A stretch of DNA of 64,000 nucleotides, from the NCBI RefSeq assembly GCF_032271945.1, contig NZ_CP130319.1, positions 2,065,001 through 2,129,000 on the forward strand, read 5' to 3'. The stretch's first letter is position 1; each line of letters opens with the position of its first letter. A program made the position numbers and the translations under genes. Source of the stretch: Paenibacillus sp. MBLB1832 (GTDB taxonomy: Bacteria > Bacillota > Bacilli > Paenibacillales > NBRC-103111). The notes under the pieces were generated by a model. That model did no database searches. It worked only from the letters and a program-made list of their open reading frames with translations, and was not told where the DNA came from. Positions 17,797-26,270 of this stretch are shown in pieces.

Positions 17797-18176
17797 ACGC
17801 TCACTCCTTTCTGTGGAGGCGCTTTATCCATGCCTGCATTCGTTTCTTTACGCTGCAATGTCTTCGTAATCCAACCCGTCACAATCAGCACGACCATCGT
17901 GCTTCCAACGACGCCAACGCCAATGGATAGCCAGTTTGCCCCTATCAACGGGAAGAACGCCATCGTTCCCACAACGAAAGGGAGAAAGAAGAGCATCATA
18001 TTGCCCGTGAACCAATTGGCTGTCGTTTCGACCCATTCTAGCTTTATGATTTTCGCAAATAACGCGATCGTGAACAGAATAAGTCCGATGACATTGCCTG
18101 GTAAAGGTAGATGCAGACTCGTCTGAAGCCCAATCCCAATCAGGTTAAAAATCAATAAAATGGCGAGTCCTAGCAT
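17793..18176 (-). CDS. lrgA: LrgA/CidA-family holin-like membrane protein
   Basis: A 127-residue protein with four membrane helices (LGLAILLIFNLIGIGLQ; LPLPGNVIGLILF, the conserved PG motif; FLPFVVGTMAFFPLI; and the last helix before a polar tail). The ATG at 18176 is chosen because AGGAGG lies 6 nt upstream; the longer 158-residue frame would begin inside modB. It is translationally coupled to lrgB and placed 11 bp after modB, so it is probably transcribed with the molybdate genes. Confidence 0.88.
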   Translation of the reverse strand: MLGLAILLIFNLIGIGLQTSLHLPLPGNVIGLILFTIALFAKIIKLEWVETTANWFTGNMMLFFLPFVVGTMAFFPLIGANWLSIGVGVVGSTMVVLIVTGWITKTLQRKETNAGMDKAPPQKGVSV

Positions 18177-18187
18177 AAGGTCCTCCT

Positions 18188-18856
18188 CTATGTGGCGTTT
18201 CTCGAACGATGATTGACGATAAATAAGAGTCCGAACGAGATCAGAATGATGGATCCTGTCCAATACCATGCCATGGACGGATTCCCCGATTCAACGGCAA
18301 TATAAATGGCGGTCGGCAGTGTCTGCGTTTTGTGCGGAATATTGCCCGCAATCATAAGTGTTGCGCCAAATTCCCCCAGCCCTCTGGCGAAACCTAGAAT
18401 ATAAGCGCCCATGACGGACCGCCACGCCAGCGGCAACGTAATGTAGCGGAGCACTTGCCACTCCGAGGCGCCAAGCGATCTCCCCGCATCTTCCAAGTCG
18501 CGACTAACGAGCGCAAATCCCGTTTTCATGGTTTGATAAACCAAGGGAAAAGCAACCACGATCGAGGCGATCACAGCTGCTCCCCAAGTGAAAATGATGG
18601 ATTGGTGGAAGAGATGCTCCATCACAGAACCGATCCAGCTCCTTTTACCAAGCAGAACAAGCAGAATGAACCCGACGACCGTCGGAGGAAGCACTAGAGG
18701 GAGGATAAAGGCCGTTTCGAGCCAAAGTTTCCCTCGAAATGTGCGCCGAGTCATCCGCCATGCGGTGAATCCGCCTAGGACCAGAACGATTAGGCTTGAG
18801 CATATGGCAACTTTTATTGAAAGCAAGATTGGAGCAGTGAATTCAGTCCAGTTCAT
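18188..18856 (-). CDS. modB: Molybdate ABC transporter permease ModB
   Basis: A 222-residue membrane protein with five or six helices. The permease signature is DAGRSLGASEWQVLRYITLPLAW with the EAA-loop glycine, preceded by LPLVLPPTVVGF, typical of ModB. The second ATG (18856) is 8 nt after AAGGA and is favoured over 18865. It receives molybdate from ModA, encoded just upstream. No modC ATPase gene or ModBC fusion is present here, so an ATPase from elsewhere must serve it. Confidence 0.92.
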   Translation of the reverse strand: MNWTEFTAPILLSIKVAICSSLIVLVLGGFTAWRMTRRTFRGKLWLETAFILPLVLPPTVVGFILLVLLGKRSWIGSVMEHLFHQSIIFTWGAAVIASIVVAFPLVYQTMKTGFALVSRDLEDAGRSLGASEWQVLRYITLPLAWRSVMGAYILGFARGLGEFGATLMIAGNIPHKTQTLPTAIYIAVESGNPSMAWYWTGSIILISFGLLFIVNHRSRNAT

Positions 18857-18867
18857 GGGTGACATCC

Positions 18868-19659
18868 TTATTGGGGAATCGTAAATCCGTATTTCACGAA
18901 CACATCTTGTGCATCTTTACTTTGCAAATAGGTGAAAAAGTCCAGCGTTTCTTTGCTATGCTTCGTCGCTTTAACAATTCCAGCAGGGTATTGAATTGGC
19001 GTGTACGTTTTCGGATCAACGCTGAACGCGACCTTCACACTTTTGGAAGTCAGCGCATCCGTCTTATAGACGAAACCTGCTTCGGCATTGCCAGATTCCA
19101 CATAAGTCAGGACTTGGCGAACATCTTTGCCTTGCACGATTTTGGCTTGCAGCGTATCCCATAGTTTCACGTTCGTTAATGCTTCCTTGGCATAACTTCC
19201 CGCAGGAACCGTTTGCGGCTCACCAACAGCAAGGTGCTTAATCGCATCGTTGTTCAGATCCTCTGCTTTTTGCACGCTGACTTTGCCATCAGCTGGCACG
19301 ACAGCGACGAGTTCGTTCACTAACAAGTTTTTTTGTTGGGCAGAATCAATCAACTGCTTATCTACTAAAGCTTTCATATTTTTGGTTGCTGCGCTAAAAA
19401 ATAAGTCCGCAGGTGCACCTTGCTCGATTTGTTGCTGCAACGCGCCGGAAGCACCGAAGTTAAAATTAATTTTAATCGATTTGTTCTTATTTTCATAGTT
19501 AGTTTGAATCTCTTTCAAAGCATCCGTTAAACTTGCAGCGGCTGAAATCGTTAATTCGATCTTCTCAGCAGACGTTTCTGCTTTTGCACATCCTGTAATC
19601 ACCAATGCAGCTAAAACGAAATATGACAAATGATAACTAATCTTGCTTAAACGAAACAT
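18868..19659 (-). CDS. modA: Molybdate-binding lipoprotein ModA
   Basis: A 263-residue protein with a lipoprotein signal (lipobox VITGC). The mature part carries the ModA hallmarks: ISAAASLTDALKEI, FNFGASGALQQQIEQGAPADLFFSA and the C-terminal YPAGIVKATKH. It binds molybdate or tungstate outside the membrane and delivers it to ModB. It is the first gene of the minus-strand run and has a palindrome over its likely promoter. Confidence 0.94.
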   Translation of the reverse strand: MFRLSKISYHLSYFVLAALVITGCAKAETSAEKIELTISAAASLTDALKEIQTNYENKNKSIKINFNFGASGALQQQIEQGAPADLFFSAATKNMKALVDKQLIDSAQQKNLLVNELVAVVPADGKVSVQKAEDLNNDAIKHLAVGEPQTVPAGSYAKEALTNVKLWDTLQAKIVQGKDVRQVLTYVESGNAEAGFVYKTDALTSKSVKVAFSVDPKTYTPIQYPAGIVKATKHSKETLDFFTYLQSKDAQDVFVKYGFTIPQ

Positions 19660-19691
19660 GTACTTCCCTCCGATTTGTGAAAACTATCTAT

Positions 19692-19706
19692 TTGATTATA
19701 AATCAA
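19692..19706 (-). promoter_or_regulatory. Palindrome overlapping a candidate modA -10 region
   Basis: TTGATT-ATA-AATCAA is a perfect 6-3-6 inverted repeat. On the minus strand it contains TATAAT. It lies 33 bp upstream of modA and could be a repressor site; the regulator is not identifiable. Confidence 0.4.
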
Positions 19707-19766
19707 TATAACAAATTATTTTCGATTATATCTAAACCTGTTGGCGTTAATTGGCGAGCCAAATGC

Positions 19767-19803
19767 AAAGGAGCTAAGCAGATATAGGCTGCTTAGCTCC
19801 TTT
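19767..19803 (-). terminator. Strong terminator downstream of the small membrane protein gene
   Basis: AAAGGAGCTAAGCAG pairs perfectly (15 bp) with CTGCTTAGCTCCTTT around a 7-nt loop. It separates the gene at 19814-20074 from modA. Confidence 0.85.
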
Positions 19804-19813
19804 ATTATTGAGA

Positions 19814-20074
19814 TCATATAGCCGCAGGGGTTAAGGCCGAATTCGTGTGCGACGCGGAACCGCGCGGCAGACGGCTGCAATCAATATACATCGGATAAAC
19901 ACCTTCGTGTACGGAAGGAGGAACGATAGTCGTAACAACCTGAGCGGGTAGCTCCTGCAAGGAGGGAGTGTTCTGTCTGAGGCGCTTACTCTTCTCAAAA
20001 ATATCGATCATGAGATAGTACATAATACTAATGCTGAGAAAACCTAATCCGCAGATTTGCAAGTTTTGCATCAT
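19814..20074 (-). CDS. Hypothetical small single-pass membrane protein
   Basis: An 86-residue protein starting at the ATG 9 nt after AGGAGG. A hydrophobic stretch (about 6-24, ICGLGFLSISIMYYLMI) is followed by a polar, proline-containing tail. I recognise no family. It is a single-gene unit closed by a perfect-stem terminator, and a Fur-box-like palindrome lies ~104 bp upstream, the only gene positioned to use it. Confidence 0.6.
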   Translation of the reverse strand: MMQNLQICGLGFLSISIMYYLMIDIFEKSKRLRQNTPSLQELPAQVVTTIVPPSVHEGVYPMYIDCSRLPRGSASHTNSALTPAAI

Positions 20075-20177
20075 CCTAGTACGCCTCCTATGAATCATTT
20101 TTCATAGAATAACGCAGTTCGTTTGCGATGTCGCTCGAATGACGGTGTCGTATTCTGGTAGTTCTTGACAATATAAA

Positions 20178-20192
20178 TGAGAATTATTATCA
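20178..20192. promoter_or_regulatory. Candidate Fur box
   Basis: TGAGAATTATTATCA matches the Bacillus 7-1-7 Fur consensus TGATAAT-N-ATTATCA with a single mismatch. A TTGACA at 20165-20170 on the plus strand precedes it, but no plus-strand gene follows. The downstream candidate is the minus-strand gene starting at 20074. Confidence 0.55.
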
Positions 20193-20248
20193 ATTTTATT
20201 TTGAGAAAAGTGCTGTGCAGGTGGCAGAGGGTTACCTTTTTTACAAGC

Positions 20249-20275
20249 AAAAAAGCGCACCCCTATCGGGTGCGC
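20249..20275 (-). terminator. Terminator overlapping the 3' end of the YheC/D gene
   Basis: GCGCACCC pairs with GGGTGCGC and is followed on the minus strand by TTTTTT. The stem includes the last codons and the stop codon (20263). Confidence 0.85.
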
Positions 20276-21030
20276 CCGTACTGCTTGCCGCTTTTGAGCA
20301 TGCGTTGATACAAGGAGCGATTGCTCATATGCTTCAAAGGGTAGAATTGAGGCCGTGTATTCACTTCAAGAATCCATGGCCTCCCATGGTGATCTAACGC
20401 CACGTCCAGTCCCAATTCACGGAACCCCTTATAGTTGCGGTCAAAATTCTTCCCAACCTCGACGCCTAGCCAATTGAGGCTTCGTTCCTTCTGTCTGCTG
20501 CGGGCTACGGAATATCCTGCCCCTTGTAGCGTGTGATGGAAATACCCGACTGTCCCGCCTTGGTTATAATTCGTCGCCACTTTACCAAGCTTGCCGATTT
20601 TGGCGAAAAGGGCAGTGCTAATCCATTTCCCTGCATTCGATTTCTGCACCATAACACGAATGTCGAACGGTCTTCCGCGTGTTTTGGCAAGGGAAATGCC
20701 CTTCTGCAGTAAGAAAGAGCGTCCTCTCGCGAAGGAGACGAGATATCGATGAAGCTGATCAACCGATTTGTGAAAGGATCGTTTTCTATTTAATTGGGTG
20801 TGATAACCACCGCTGCCTGATTTCTTCGTGATTTTAATAATATGGTTACCGCCGGAACCGCCCGTTGGCTTGAAGAAAACAGTAGAATAGGAAGCCAGCA
20901 TAGTGTTTAAATGACTTCTCGTAAAAAGCAGGGTACGGGGGACGTAACGGCGTAAATTGGGTTGCTTCAGCAGCCATTTGGTTTTCCGCCATTTGCTTCT
21001 AATAGAATGGCTTTTATACTTTGCGGCCAT
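20263..21030 (-). CDS. YheC/YheD-family ATP-grasp protein (spore-coat associated)
   Basis: A 255-residue protein with ATP-grasp features: FKPTGGSGGNHI (nucleotide-binding Gly-rich loop, about 53-64), RPFDIRVMVQK, NYNQGGTVGYF, and the metal/ATP motif WILEVNTRPQF (about 219-229). YheC/D proteins are associated with the Bacillus endospore coat; the ligase reaction is unknown. The length is shorter than YheC/YheD (~360-450) and matches single-domain Paenibacillus members. It stands alone, closed by its own terminator. Confidence 0.88.
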   Translation of the reverse strand: MAAKYKSHSIRSKWRKTKWLLKQPNLRRYVPRTLLFTRSHLNTMLASYSTVFFKPTGGSGGNHIIKITKKSGSGGYHTQLNRKRSFHKSVDQLHRYLVSFARGRSFLLQKGISLAKTRGRPFDIRVMVQKSNAGKWISTALFAKIGKLGKVATNYNQGGTVGYFHHTLQGAGYSVARSRQKERSLNWLGVEVGKNFDRNYKGFRELGLDVALDHHGRPWILEVNTRPQFYPLKHMSNRSLYQRMLKSGKQYGRTR

Positions 21031-21243
21031 AGGGAGATCACCTCTTTTTGACAGCGTATGCGGGTGTGCACCTGCTTGTCTGTGTGTTTACCTATGGCCG
21101 TGTAAGATGGGTTAGGATTTTAGCTGCGCATTCCCATCGAATTACCTTATGCTTGAAGCGACCGACTGTAAATCGCCCAGAAGGCAAGTCAAAATCAGGC
21201 GGGGATGATTTGGTAAAGGAAATGAGCGACTTGTACGCGGCGG

Positions 21244-22125
21244 CTAAGAAATAGGGAAAACATTCGCTTTCCGATACGCATTCGGCGTAATGCCTTTCGC
21301 CTGTTTAAATACGCGGAAAAAGGTTTGCGCCGACTGAAAACCCGCCTCCAGCGCCAGATCAGCTACACTCATATCGGAAGAAAGCAACAGGGAGCAGGCA
21401 TGGCGCAGTCTTATTTCATGCAGTAACTCCAAGTATGATTTCCCAACGCTCCGACGGATGGTGGATGCCAACAAGGTTGTGCTGATATGGAAATGGTTGG
21501 CTGCATCTTCGAGCGAAATTTCTTCTCGGTACGCTTGATGCAGGTACAACAGTATTTTGCTTGCGAGCGGATCGGTGTTCTCGGGCCGCAGCTGTGAAGG
21601 CTGTGCAGAGCTGGTGCGTTCACGTTCCAAATGAATTAACAATTCCAGCATTTTCGACTTCAGCATCGTATGTTTATAAGGATTGTGACGATTGAATTCT
21701 ACGAGCAGATCACCTAGTAGTGATTCTACTTTGCGGTGGGCTGTTGGTGCGAGCTTCAACACATAAGGTTCTGTGGAATCCGTGGCTAGCAAGGAATCGA
21801 CAATCGCCCGTTCTTGATTCGTAGGTGAGGCCAGCAAGAGTTCGAGTCCGAACATGCAATTGAACAGCACCAGGGGCGTGGACCCTGTGGAATGAATTTC
21901 ATGAAATTGATAAGGCATAATGACGGTCACCGTGCCTGGTGTCATCGGATGCGACATTCCGTTAATCGTCTCAACGCCATCTCCGCTCAGGACGAGTGAT
22001 ATTTCCATCACATCATGGCGGTGTAAAGGAAAATGATGATGAATCGTATTGCGTGTCACCACTAATGGAATGTCAGACGCAAGAATCGGAAAGAAGGAGG
22101 CGTCATAGGTTTGTGGGTACGTCAT
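21244..22125 (-). CDS. AraC-family transcriptional regulator
   Basis: A 293-residue protein. An N-terminal cupin (IHHHFPLHRHDVMEISLVLSGDG, about 27-50) precedes a C-terminal AraC double HTH (about 190-288: ISLEDAANHFHISTTLLAS, then SVADLALEAGFQSAQTFFRVFKQAKG). The ATG at 22125 sits 7 nt from GAGGG. It is divergent from the beta-mannosidase across ~100 bp and most likely controls it. The ligand is probably a mannose-containing sugar (inference). Confidence 0.9.
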   Translation of the reverse strand: MTYPQTYDASFFPILASDIPLVVTRNTIHHHFPLHRHDVMEISLVLSGDGVETINGMSHPMTPGTVTVIMPYQFHEIHSTGSTPLVLFNCMFGLELLLASPTNQERAIVDSLLATDSTEPYVLKLAPTAHRKVESLLGDLLVEFNRHNPYKHTMLKSKMLELLIHLERERTSSAQPSQLRPENTDPLASKILLYLHQAYREEISLEDAANHFHISTTLLASTIRRSVGKSYLELLHEIRLRHACSLLLSSDMSVADLALEAGFQSAQTFFRVFKQAKGITPNAYRKANVFPIS

Positions 22126-22226
22126 CACAGGTCCCTCTTTTCGAAATGAGATTCATTGTTGCCAAAATGAGAGTAAATCGAGTCGTCCTTATTTTATCAT
22201 ATTTCTTAAAGGGAGTGTGATTTGAT

Positions 22227-24701
22227 ATGAAACGATTAGACTTACATCAAGGTTGGCAAATGAAGGATACGGCCCAGGAAGCGTGGCTGCCTGCGGTCGT
22301 ACCAGGTTCTGTCGCATCGGATTTATTACGTGCGGGTGCGATGGTAGATCCTTATTTTCGAAATCAGCAATATGAAGCATTTGAAGTGTTTCGCCGCGAT
22401 TATGAATATGTGAAGCAATTTGCATTAGATGAAGAGATGTTGCAGCACGCCAATCTGGAATTAATCTGCGAAGGATTGGATACGCTTGCAGAGATTTATG
22501 TGAACGGCTGCTTGTTGGCAGAAACCCGCAATATGCATCGTACGTATGCTTTTAATTTGCGAGCGCTAGCCCATGCTGGCGAAAATGAGCTTCGCATTGT
22601 TTTTCGCTCACCTGTAACGTTTGTTGAGAATAAGCAGAAGGAAAGCTTTCTATGGGCGGCCAATGACGATTATGTCGTACAAGGCTATCCGCATTTGCGG
22701 AAAGCGCACCATATGTTTGGTTGGGACTGGGGCCCAAAAGTGCCAGATAGCGGGATTTGGCGTGATATTTATGTCTGCGCGTATGACAGCCGTATCGCGG
22801 ATGTTTCGTTTACGCAGGAACATGTGGCTGATCAGCCTGTTGTTGTGCAGGCTAATGTGACGATTGAACGTGGTCAGGATGCAGGTTTGTCGCTCGAGCT
22901 AGTGCTAGTGTCACCAACAGGCGCAGAGGTCGCTGCTGAAACGATCGCTGTCACACAGGACAAGGAGCAAGTGCGTTTCAACGTAGCGAATCCACAGCTA
23001 TGGTGGCCGAATGGCTTGGGTGAGCAGCCGCTTTATGAAGTGCGAGTGAAGCTCACGGGAGGTCGTGAGGCGCAATCCGCCATTGATTCGCGCGAGTACC
23101 GCATCGGCCTTCGCACCTTGATGGTGAAGCGAGAACCTGATCAATGGGGAGAAACGTTCGAATTCGAAATCAATGGTCATTCCATTTTTACGATGGGAGC
23201 CAATTACATTCCCGAAGATAACATTCGTGATCGGCAGAGTCGGGCACGCACGGAGAAATTGATTAAGGACTGTGTGAGCGCCAACTTCAATTGCATTCGT
23301 GTGTGGGGCGGCGGCTTCTATCCCGACGATTATTTCTTTGATTTGTGCGACGAGTATGGGCTTATCGTGTGGCAAGATCATTTATTCGCTTGCGCGGAGT
23401 ATGAAATGACAGCGGAGTTCACAGCCGAAATCAGAGCTGAGGTCGCAGACAATGTGCGCCGTATCCGTCATCATGCCAGCCTAGGCATCTGGTGTGGAAA
23501 TAACGAAATGGAATGGGCTTGGGTGGAGTGGGATTTCCCGAAGCGCAGCAAATTAAAAACGGATTACATCAAACAATTTGAAATAGTTATTCCAGAAGTA
23601 ACGCAAGCGCATGATGCAGAGACGTTCTATTGGTTGGCTTCGCCTTCCTCTGGCGGCGGGTTCGATGATCCGAACGCTTCAGAGCGCGGTGACGTGCATT
23701 ACTGGCAGGTGTGGCATGGGAATAAGCCATTCACCGAATATCGCAAGCATTATTTCCGCTTCTGCTCGGAATTCGGGTATCAATCGTTCCCGTCCTTGAA
23801 AACAATTAAAGCGGTGACGAACCCAGAAGATCGTAATATTTTCTCAGCGGTGATGGAGGGTCATCAGAAAAACGCAGGCGGCAATAGTAAAATTTTGAGC
23901 GGAATCAGTGAAAATTTCTTGTATCCGAAAGATTTCGATTCCTTGTTGTACGTTTCTCAACTGCTGCAAGCGGAAGCGATGCGTTACGGGGTCGAGCACT
24001 GGCGCCGCAATCGCGGAAGATGCATGGGCTCTGTGTATTGGCAGCTGAATGATTGCTGGCCTGTCGCTTCATGGTCAAGCCTTGACTACTTTGGCCGTTG
24101 GAAAGCGCTGCATTATGCGGCGAAGCGGTTCTATGCGCCACTCATCGTGTCCGCGGAAGAGACGGGAACACGGGTGAAGCTGACGGTGACGAATGATACC
24201 TTAGCATTGGCTTCTGGACATGTAGAATGGCGTTTAAGAGAAGTGGATGGGACGATAATTCGGTCAGGAGTTATTGACACGGAAGTTGAGCCGTTATCTG
24301 CAAGCTGTTGTGCTGAGTTTGACTTTGCTGAAGATATTCGGGGCCGCGAGGATCGGGCGTATCTTGAGTATGCTTGGGGTACGAACGAGGGCATCGTGAG
24401 CGAAGGGTATGTGCTGTTCGTGAAGCCGAAACACTTGGCGCTGCAAGCGCAGCCAGGACTGCGAGTTTCCATTCAGGATGTGGGGGAAGATTTCAATTTA
24501 CTCATTGAAGCGGATTCCTTAGCCTTGTTCGTTGAGCTTGATTTCCAAGCGCTGGATGCGCAATTTAGCAATAATTACTTCCATGTTTCCGCTGGTCAGC
24601 CGAAACGTATCGTGCTTCATAAGTCGAATCTTTCTTCGGCTGCGACGCTTGAAGAACTGAAGCAGCAAGTGAAGATTCGGAGTTTGGTAGACTCATTTTA
24701 A
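22227..24701 (+). CDS. GH2 beta-mannosidase
   Basis: An 824-residue cytosolic enzyme. Layout: GH2 sugar-binding jelly roll (1-190), immunoglobulin-like domain (190-300), TIM barrel (300-640) and C-terminal beta domains. The acid/base is E427 in WCGNNEMEW; the nucleophile is E515 in FCSEFGYQSFP. HHMFGWDWGP and the RVWGGGFYPDDYFFDLCDEYG stretch are specific to beta-mannosidases. It releases terminal beta-mannose from manno-oligosaccharides or N-glycan cores. No signal peptide is present, so it acts on imported oligosaccharides. The adjacent AraC gene is its probable regulator. Confidence 0.94.
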   Translation: MKRLDLHQGWQMKDTAQEAWLPAVVPGSVASDLLRAGAMVDPYFRNQQYEAFEVFRRDYEYVKQFALDEEMLQHANLELICEGLDTLAEIYVNGCLLAETRNMHRTYAFNLRALAHAGENELRIVFRSPVTFVENKQKESFLWAANDDYVVQGYPHLRKAHHMFGWDWGPKVPDSGIWRDIYVCAYDSRIADVSFTQEHVADQPVVVQANVTIERGQDAGLSLELVLVSPTGAEVAAETIAVTQDKEQVRFNVANPQLWWPNGLGEQPLYEVRVKLTGGREAQSAIDSREYRIGLRTLMVKREPDQWGETFEFEINGHSIFTMGANYIPEDNIRDRQSRARTEKLIKDCVSANFNCIRVWGGGFYPDDYFFDLCDEYGLIVWQDHLFACAEYEMTAEFTAEIRAEVADNVRRIRHHASLGIWCGNNEMEWAWVEWDFPKRSKLKTDYIKQFEIVIPEVTQAHDAETFYWLASPSSGGGFDDPNASERGDVHYWQVWHGNKPFTEYRKHYFRFCSEFGYQSFPSLKTIKAVTNPEDRNIFSAVMEGHQKNAGGNSKILSGISENFLYPKDFDSLLYVSQLLQAEAMRYGVEHWRRNRGRCMGSVYWQLNDCWPVASWSSLDYFGRWKALHYAAKRFYAPLIVSAEETGTRVKLTVTNDTLALASGHVEWRLREVDGTIIRSGVIDTEVEPLSASCCAEFDFAEDIRGREDRAYLEYAWGTNEGIVSEGYVLFVKPKHLALQAQPGLRVSIQDVGEDFNLLIEADSLALFVELDFQALDAQFSNNYFHVSAGQPKRIVLHKSNLSSAATLEELKQQVKIRSLVDSF

Positions 24702-24721
24702 CAGATTCGTCAGCCACTGTG

Positions 24722-24752
24722 GCCTCCAAGGAACTATGCCTTGGAGGCTTTT
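24722..24752 (+). terminator. Intrinsic terminator after beta-mannosidase
   Basis: GCCTCCAAGG pairs perfectly with CCTTGGAGGC, followed by TTTT. Confidence 0.9.
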
Positions 24753-24832
24753 CGTGCAACTAAATCCGTAGCCGCACGTCTAATACATATTATGGAAAAA
24801 GTATGGGGCCAGGCGCCAGGGAGGTATGTGAA

Positions 24833-25324
24833 ATGGATTTATACTTTCGCGATAACTTTTTTAATGCGGGTGTGACAGAGATTTTGAATGAGCGGGAGGA
24901 TCAGGTCGGCCATTTGGATTTAAAGAGCTTATTTGGTTCCGCGCTTGATGTGTTTGGACCGCAGGGCAAGCTGGTCTGCAGCGGTGAGTTTCCATTTTTA
25001 TCAGGCAAATGGGTAGTGAGTGGTGCTGGCGGAGAAGAGCTCGGCGTGCTGCGAAGTCGAATGGCGTTTTTCTCCAAGAAATACACGTATGAAACGGATC
25101 GACGTGGGAGCTACGAGATTGTTTCTCCCGCATTTTCAAGCGAATATGAAATCCTGGACGAATCTGAGAATCAGGTGGCCATGTTCGAGAAAGTAAATGG
25201 CTTCTTTGCCTCGGGTGCGTTTCGTTTGAACAATCAAAGTGAGATGTTGGATACCTACGAGCTTGTTGCCGTCATTATGGGTGTGAACGCGATCCAGAAA
25301 AGGCAACGCTCGGCGGCTACCTAA
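24833..25324 (+). CDS. Tubby-C/LURP-one-like domain protein
   Basis: A 163-residue soluble protein with alternating beta-strand pattern and no signal or membrane segment (YFRDNFFNAGVTEILNERED, LFGSALDVFGPQGKLVCSGE, YEIVSPAFSSEYEILDESEN). The strand pattern and the 'default/damage' phrasing of successive hairpins resemble tubby-C-like/LURP-one-related proteins of Bacillus (YxjI type); the assignment is tentative. The ATG at 24833 is 8 nt after GGGAGG. No terminator was seen; the repeat array begins just downstream. Confidence 0.6.
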   Translation: MDLYFRDNFFNAGVTEILNEREDQVGHLDLKSLFGSALDVFGPQGKLVCSGEFPFLSGKWVVSGAGGEELGVLRSRMAFFSKKYTYETDRRGSYEIVSPAFSSEYEILDESENQVAMFEKVNGFFASGAFRLNNQSEMLDTYELVAVIMGVNAIQKRQRSAAT

Positions 25325-25360
25325 AATGTAAGGAGTATGGCGAAGGCAAGCGCGACTCGG

Positions 25361-25391
25361 CGCTGAGCCTCCCGAAATGGCCGCCTCAGCG
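25361..25391. repeat. Palindromic repeat flanking the 104-bp array (left copy)
   Basis: CGCTGAG...CTCAGCG inverted arms 17 nt apart, in the context GACTCGG-CGCTGAG-CCTCCCGAAAT. The right copy at 25767-25797 is near-identical, and a diverged copy is at 4545-4580. Confidence 0.7.
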
Positions 25392-25407
25392 GCGATCGGA
25401 CTAGTTC

Positions 25408-25692
25408 AACGCTGGATTTTCCAGCGTCAGGTGGGTGGGCTTGGGGGAACACGCACACCGAAGCTGGTTAATCCAGCCTCAGCTGTAGGATGCGGGGAAG
25501 CCGACTCGTTCAACGCTGGAAATTCCAGCGTCAGGTGGGTGGGCTAGGTGGAACGCGCATACCGACGCTGGATAATCCAGCTTCAGCTACAGGATGCTGA
25601 GAATACGACTCGTTTAACGCTGGAAATTCCAGCGTCAGGCATGATGGGCTAGGTGCAACGCGCATACCGACGCTGGATAATCCAGCCTCAGG
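25408..25692. repeat. Tandem array of 104-bp hairpin-bearing repeat units
   Basis: Three units begin at 25408, 25512 and 25616 (exact 104-bp period). Each holds two palindromes: ACGCTGGAAATTCCAGCGT (first copy ACGCTGGATTTTCCAGCGT) and, ~52 bp on, GCTGGAT-A-ATCCAGC. A spacer rich in GGTGGG lies between. Unit 3 has a 1-bp insertion. Short frames across the region are repeat-derived and not credible genes. Confidence 0.85.
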
Positions 25693-25766
25693 TGGGTGGG
25701 CTTGGTGGACACGCACACTGAATGGGCGTCTCAGTCGACAAACCACCCCAACTCAGCACGACTCGG

Positions 25767-25797
25767 CGCTGAGCCTCCCGAAATCGCCGTCTCAGCG
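25767..25797. repeat. Palindromic repeat flanking the 104-bp array (right copy)
   Basis: CGCTGAG...CTCAGCG, with the same CCTCCCGAAAT interior as the left copy. The two copies bracket the array as direct repeats ~406 bp apart. Confidence 0.7.
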
Positions 25798-25899
25798 GCT
25801 TCTTCGCCGCCAAGTCCAACTGAGCCTCACTTTTTTCAAAAAAAGGGTTTACCTTTCGCTCGGAATTTGATACTATTATCGCAATATTCAAATGCAACG

Positions 25900-26180
25900 A
25901 AGAGAAGAGTAAATAATTGAATTCTTTCGCAGAGAGCTCCGTTAGCTGAAAAGGAGTAAAGAATTATTTATTGAACAAAGCCTCTGAGCAGCGAATCGGA
26001 ACCGTTCTGAACGGGGATGGTGAGCCAGGAGCTCCTGTTATAGAGCTAAAGTAATCGCATTTCGTAGAAATGCCGTACTTGAAGAGGCTGATATGGCGAC
26101 ATATGAGTGAAACTGGGTGGTACCACGAGGATATAAATCTCGTCCCTGAGACTGATGAAGTCTTAGGGGTGGGATTTTTT
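25900..26180 (+). promoter_or_regulatory. T-box riboswitch, lysine specifier (AAA), controlling asd
   Basis: Stem I contains AGAGTA on the 5' side, the AGAGAGC...GCTGAAAAGG distal motif, and on the 3' side TGAAC-AAA-GCCTCTGAGC. This aligns without gaps to the glyQS leader CGAAA-GGC-ATTCTTGAGC, placing the specifier at 25977-25979 (AAA, Lys). The T-box GGGTGGTACCACG is at 26115-26127; its TGGT pairs with an ACCA tRNA end. The terminator (CGTCCCT...AGGGGTGGG, then T7) is at about 26140-26180. Uncharged tRNA-Lys would allow read-through into asd. Confidence 0.88.
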
Positions 26181-26270
26181 TTATTCAGGGAGAAGTAACA
26201 CACCAATTCATTCAGTTTGAATAGTAATTAGAATAAAACAAATCATACTACGTGGAAAGGATTTGACTTA

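Noticed and set aside
20215-20397. 60-residue plus-strand frame downstream of the Fur box
   Set aside because: It overlaps the YheC/D 3' end and terminator in antisense and has no ribosome site.
25408-25692. Could the repeat array be CRISPR?
   Set aside because: The units are contiguous 104-bp repeats without unique spacers, and no cas genes are present.
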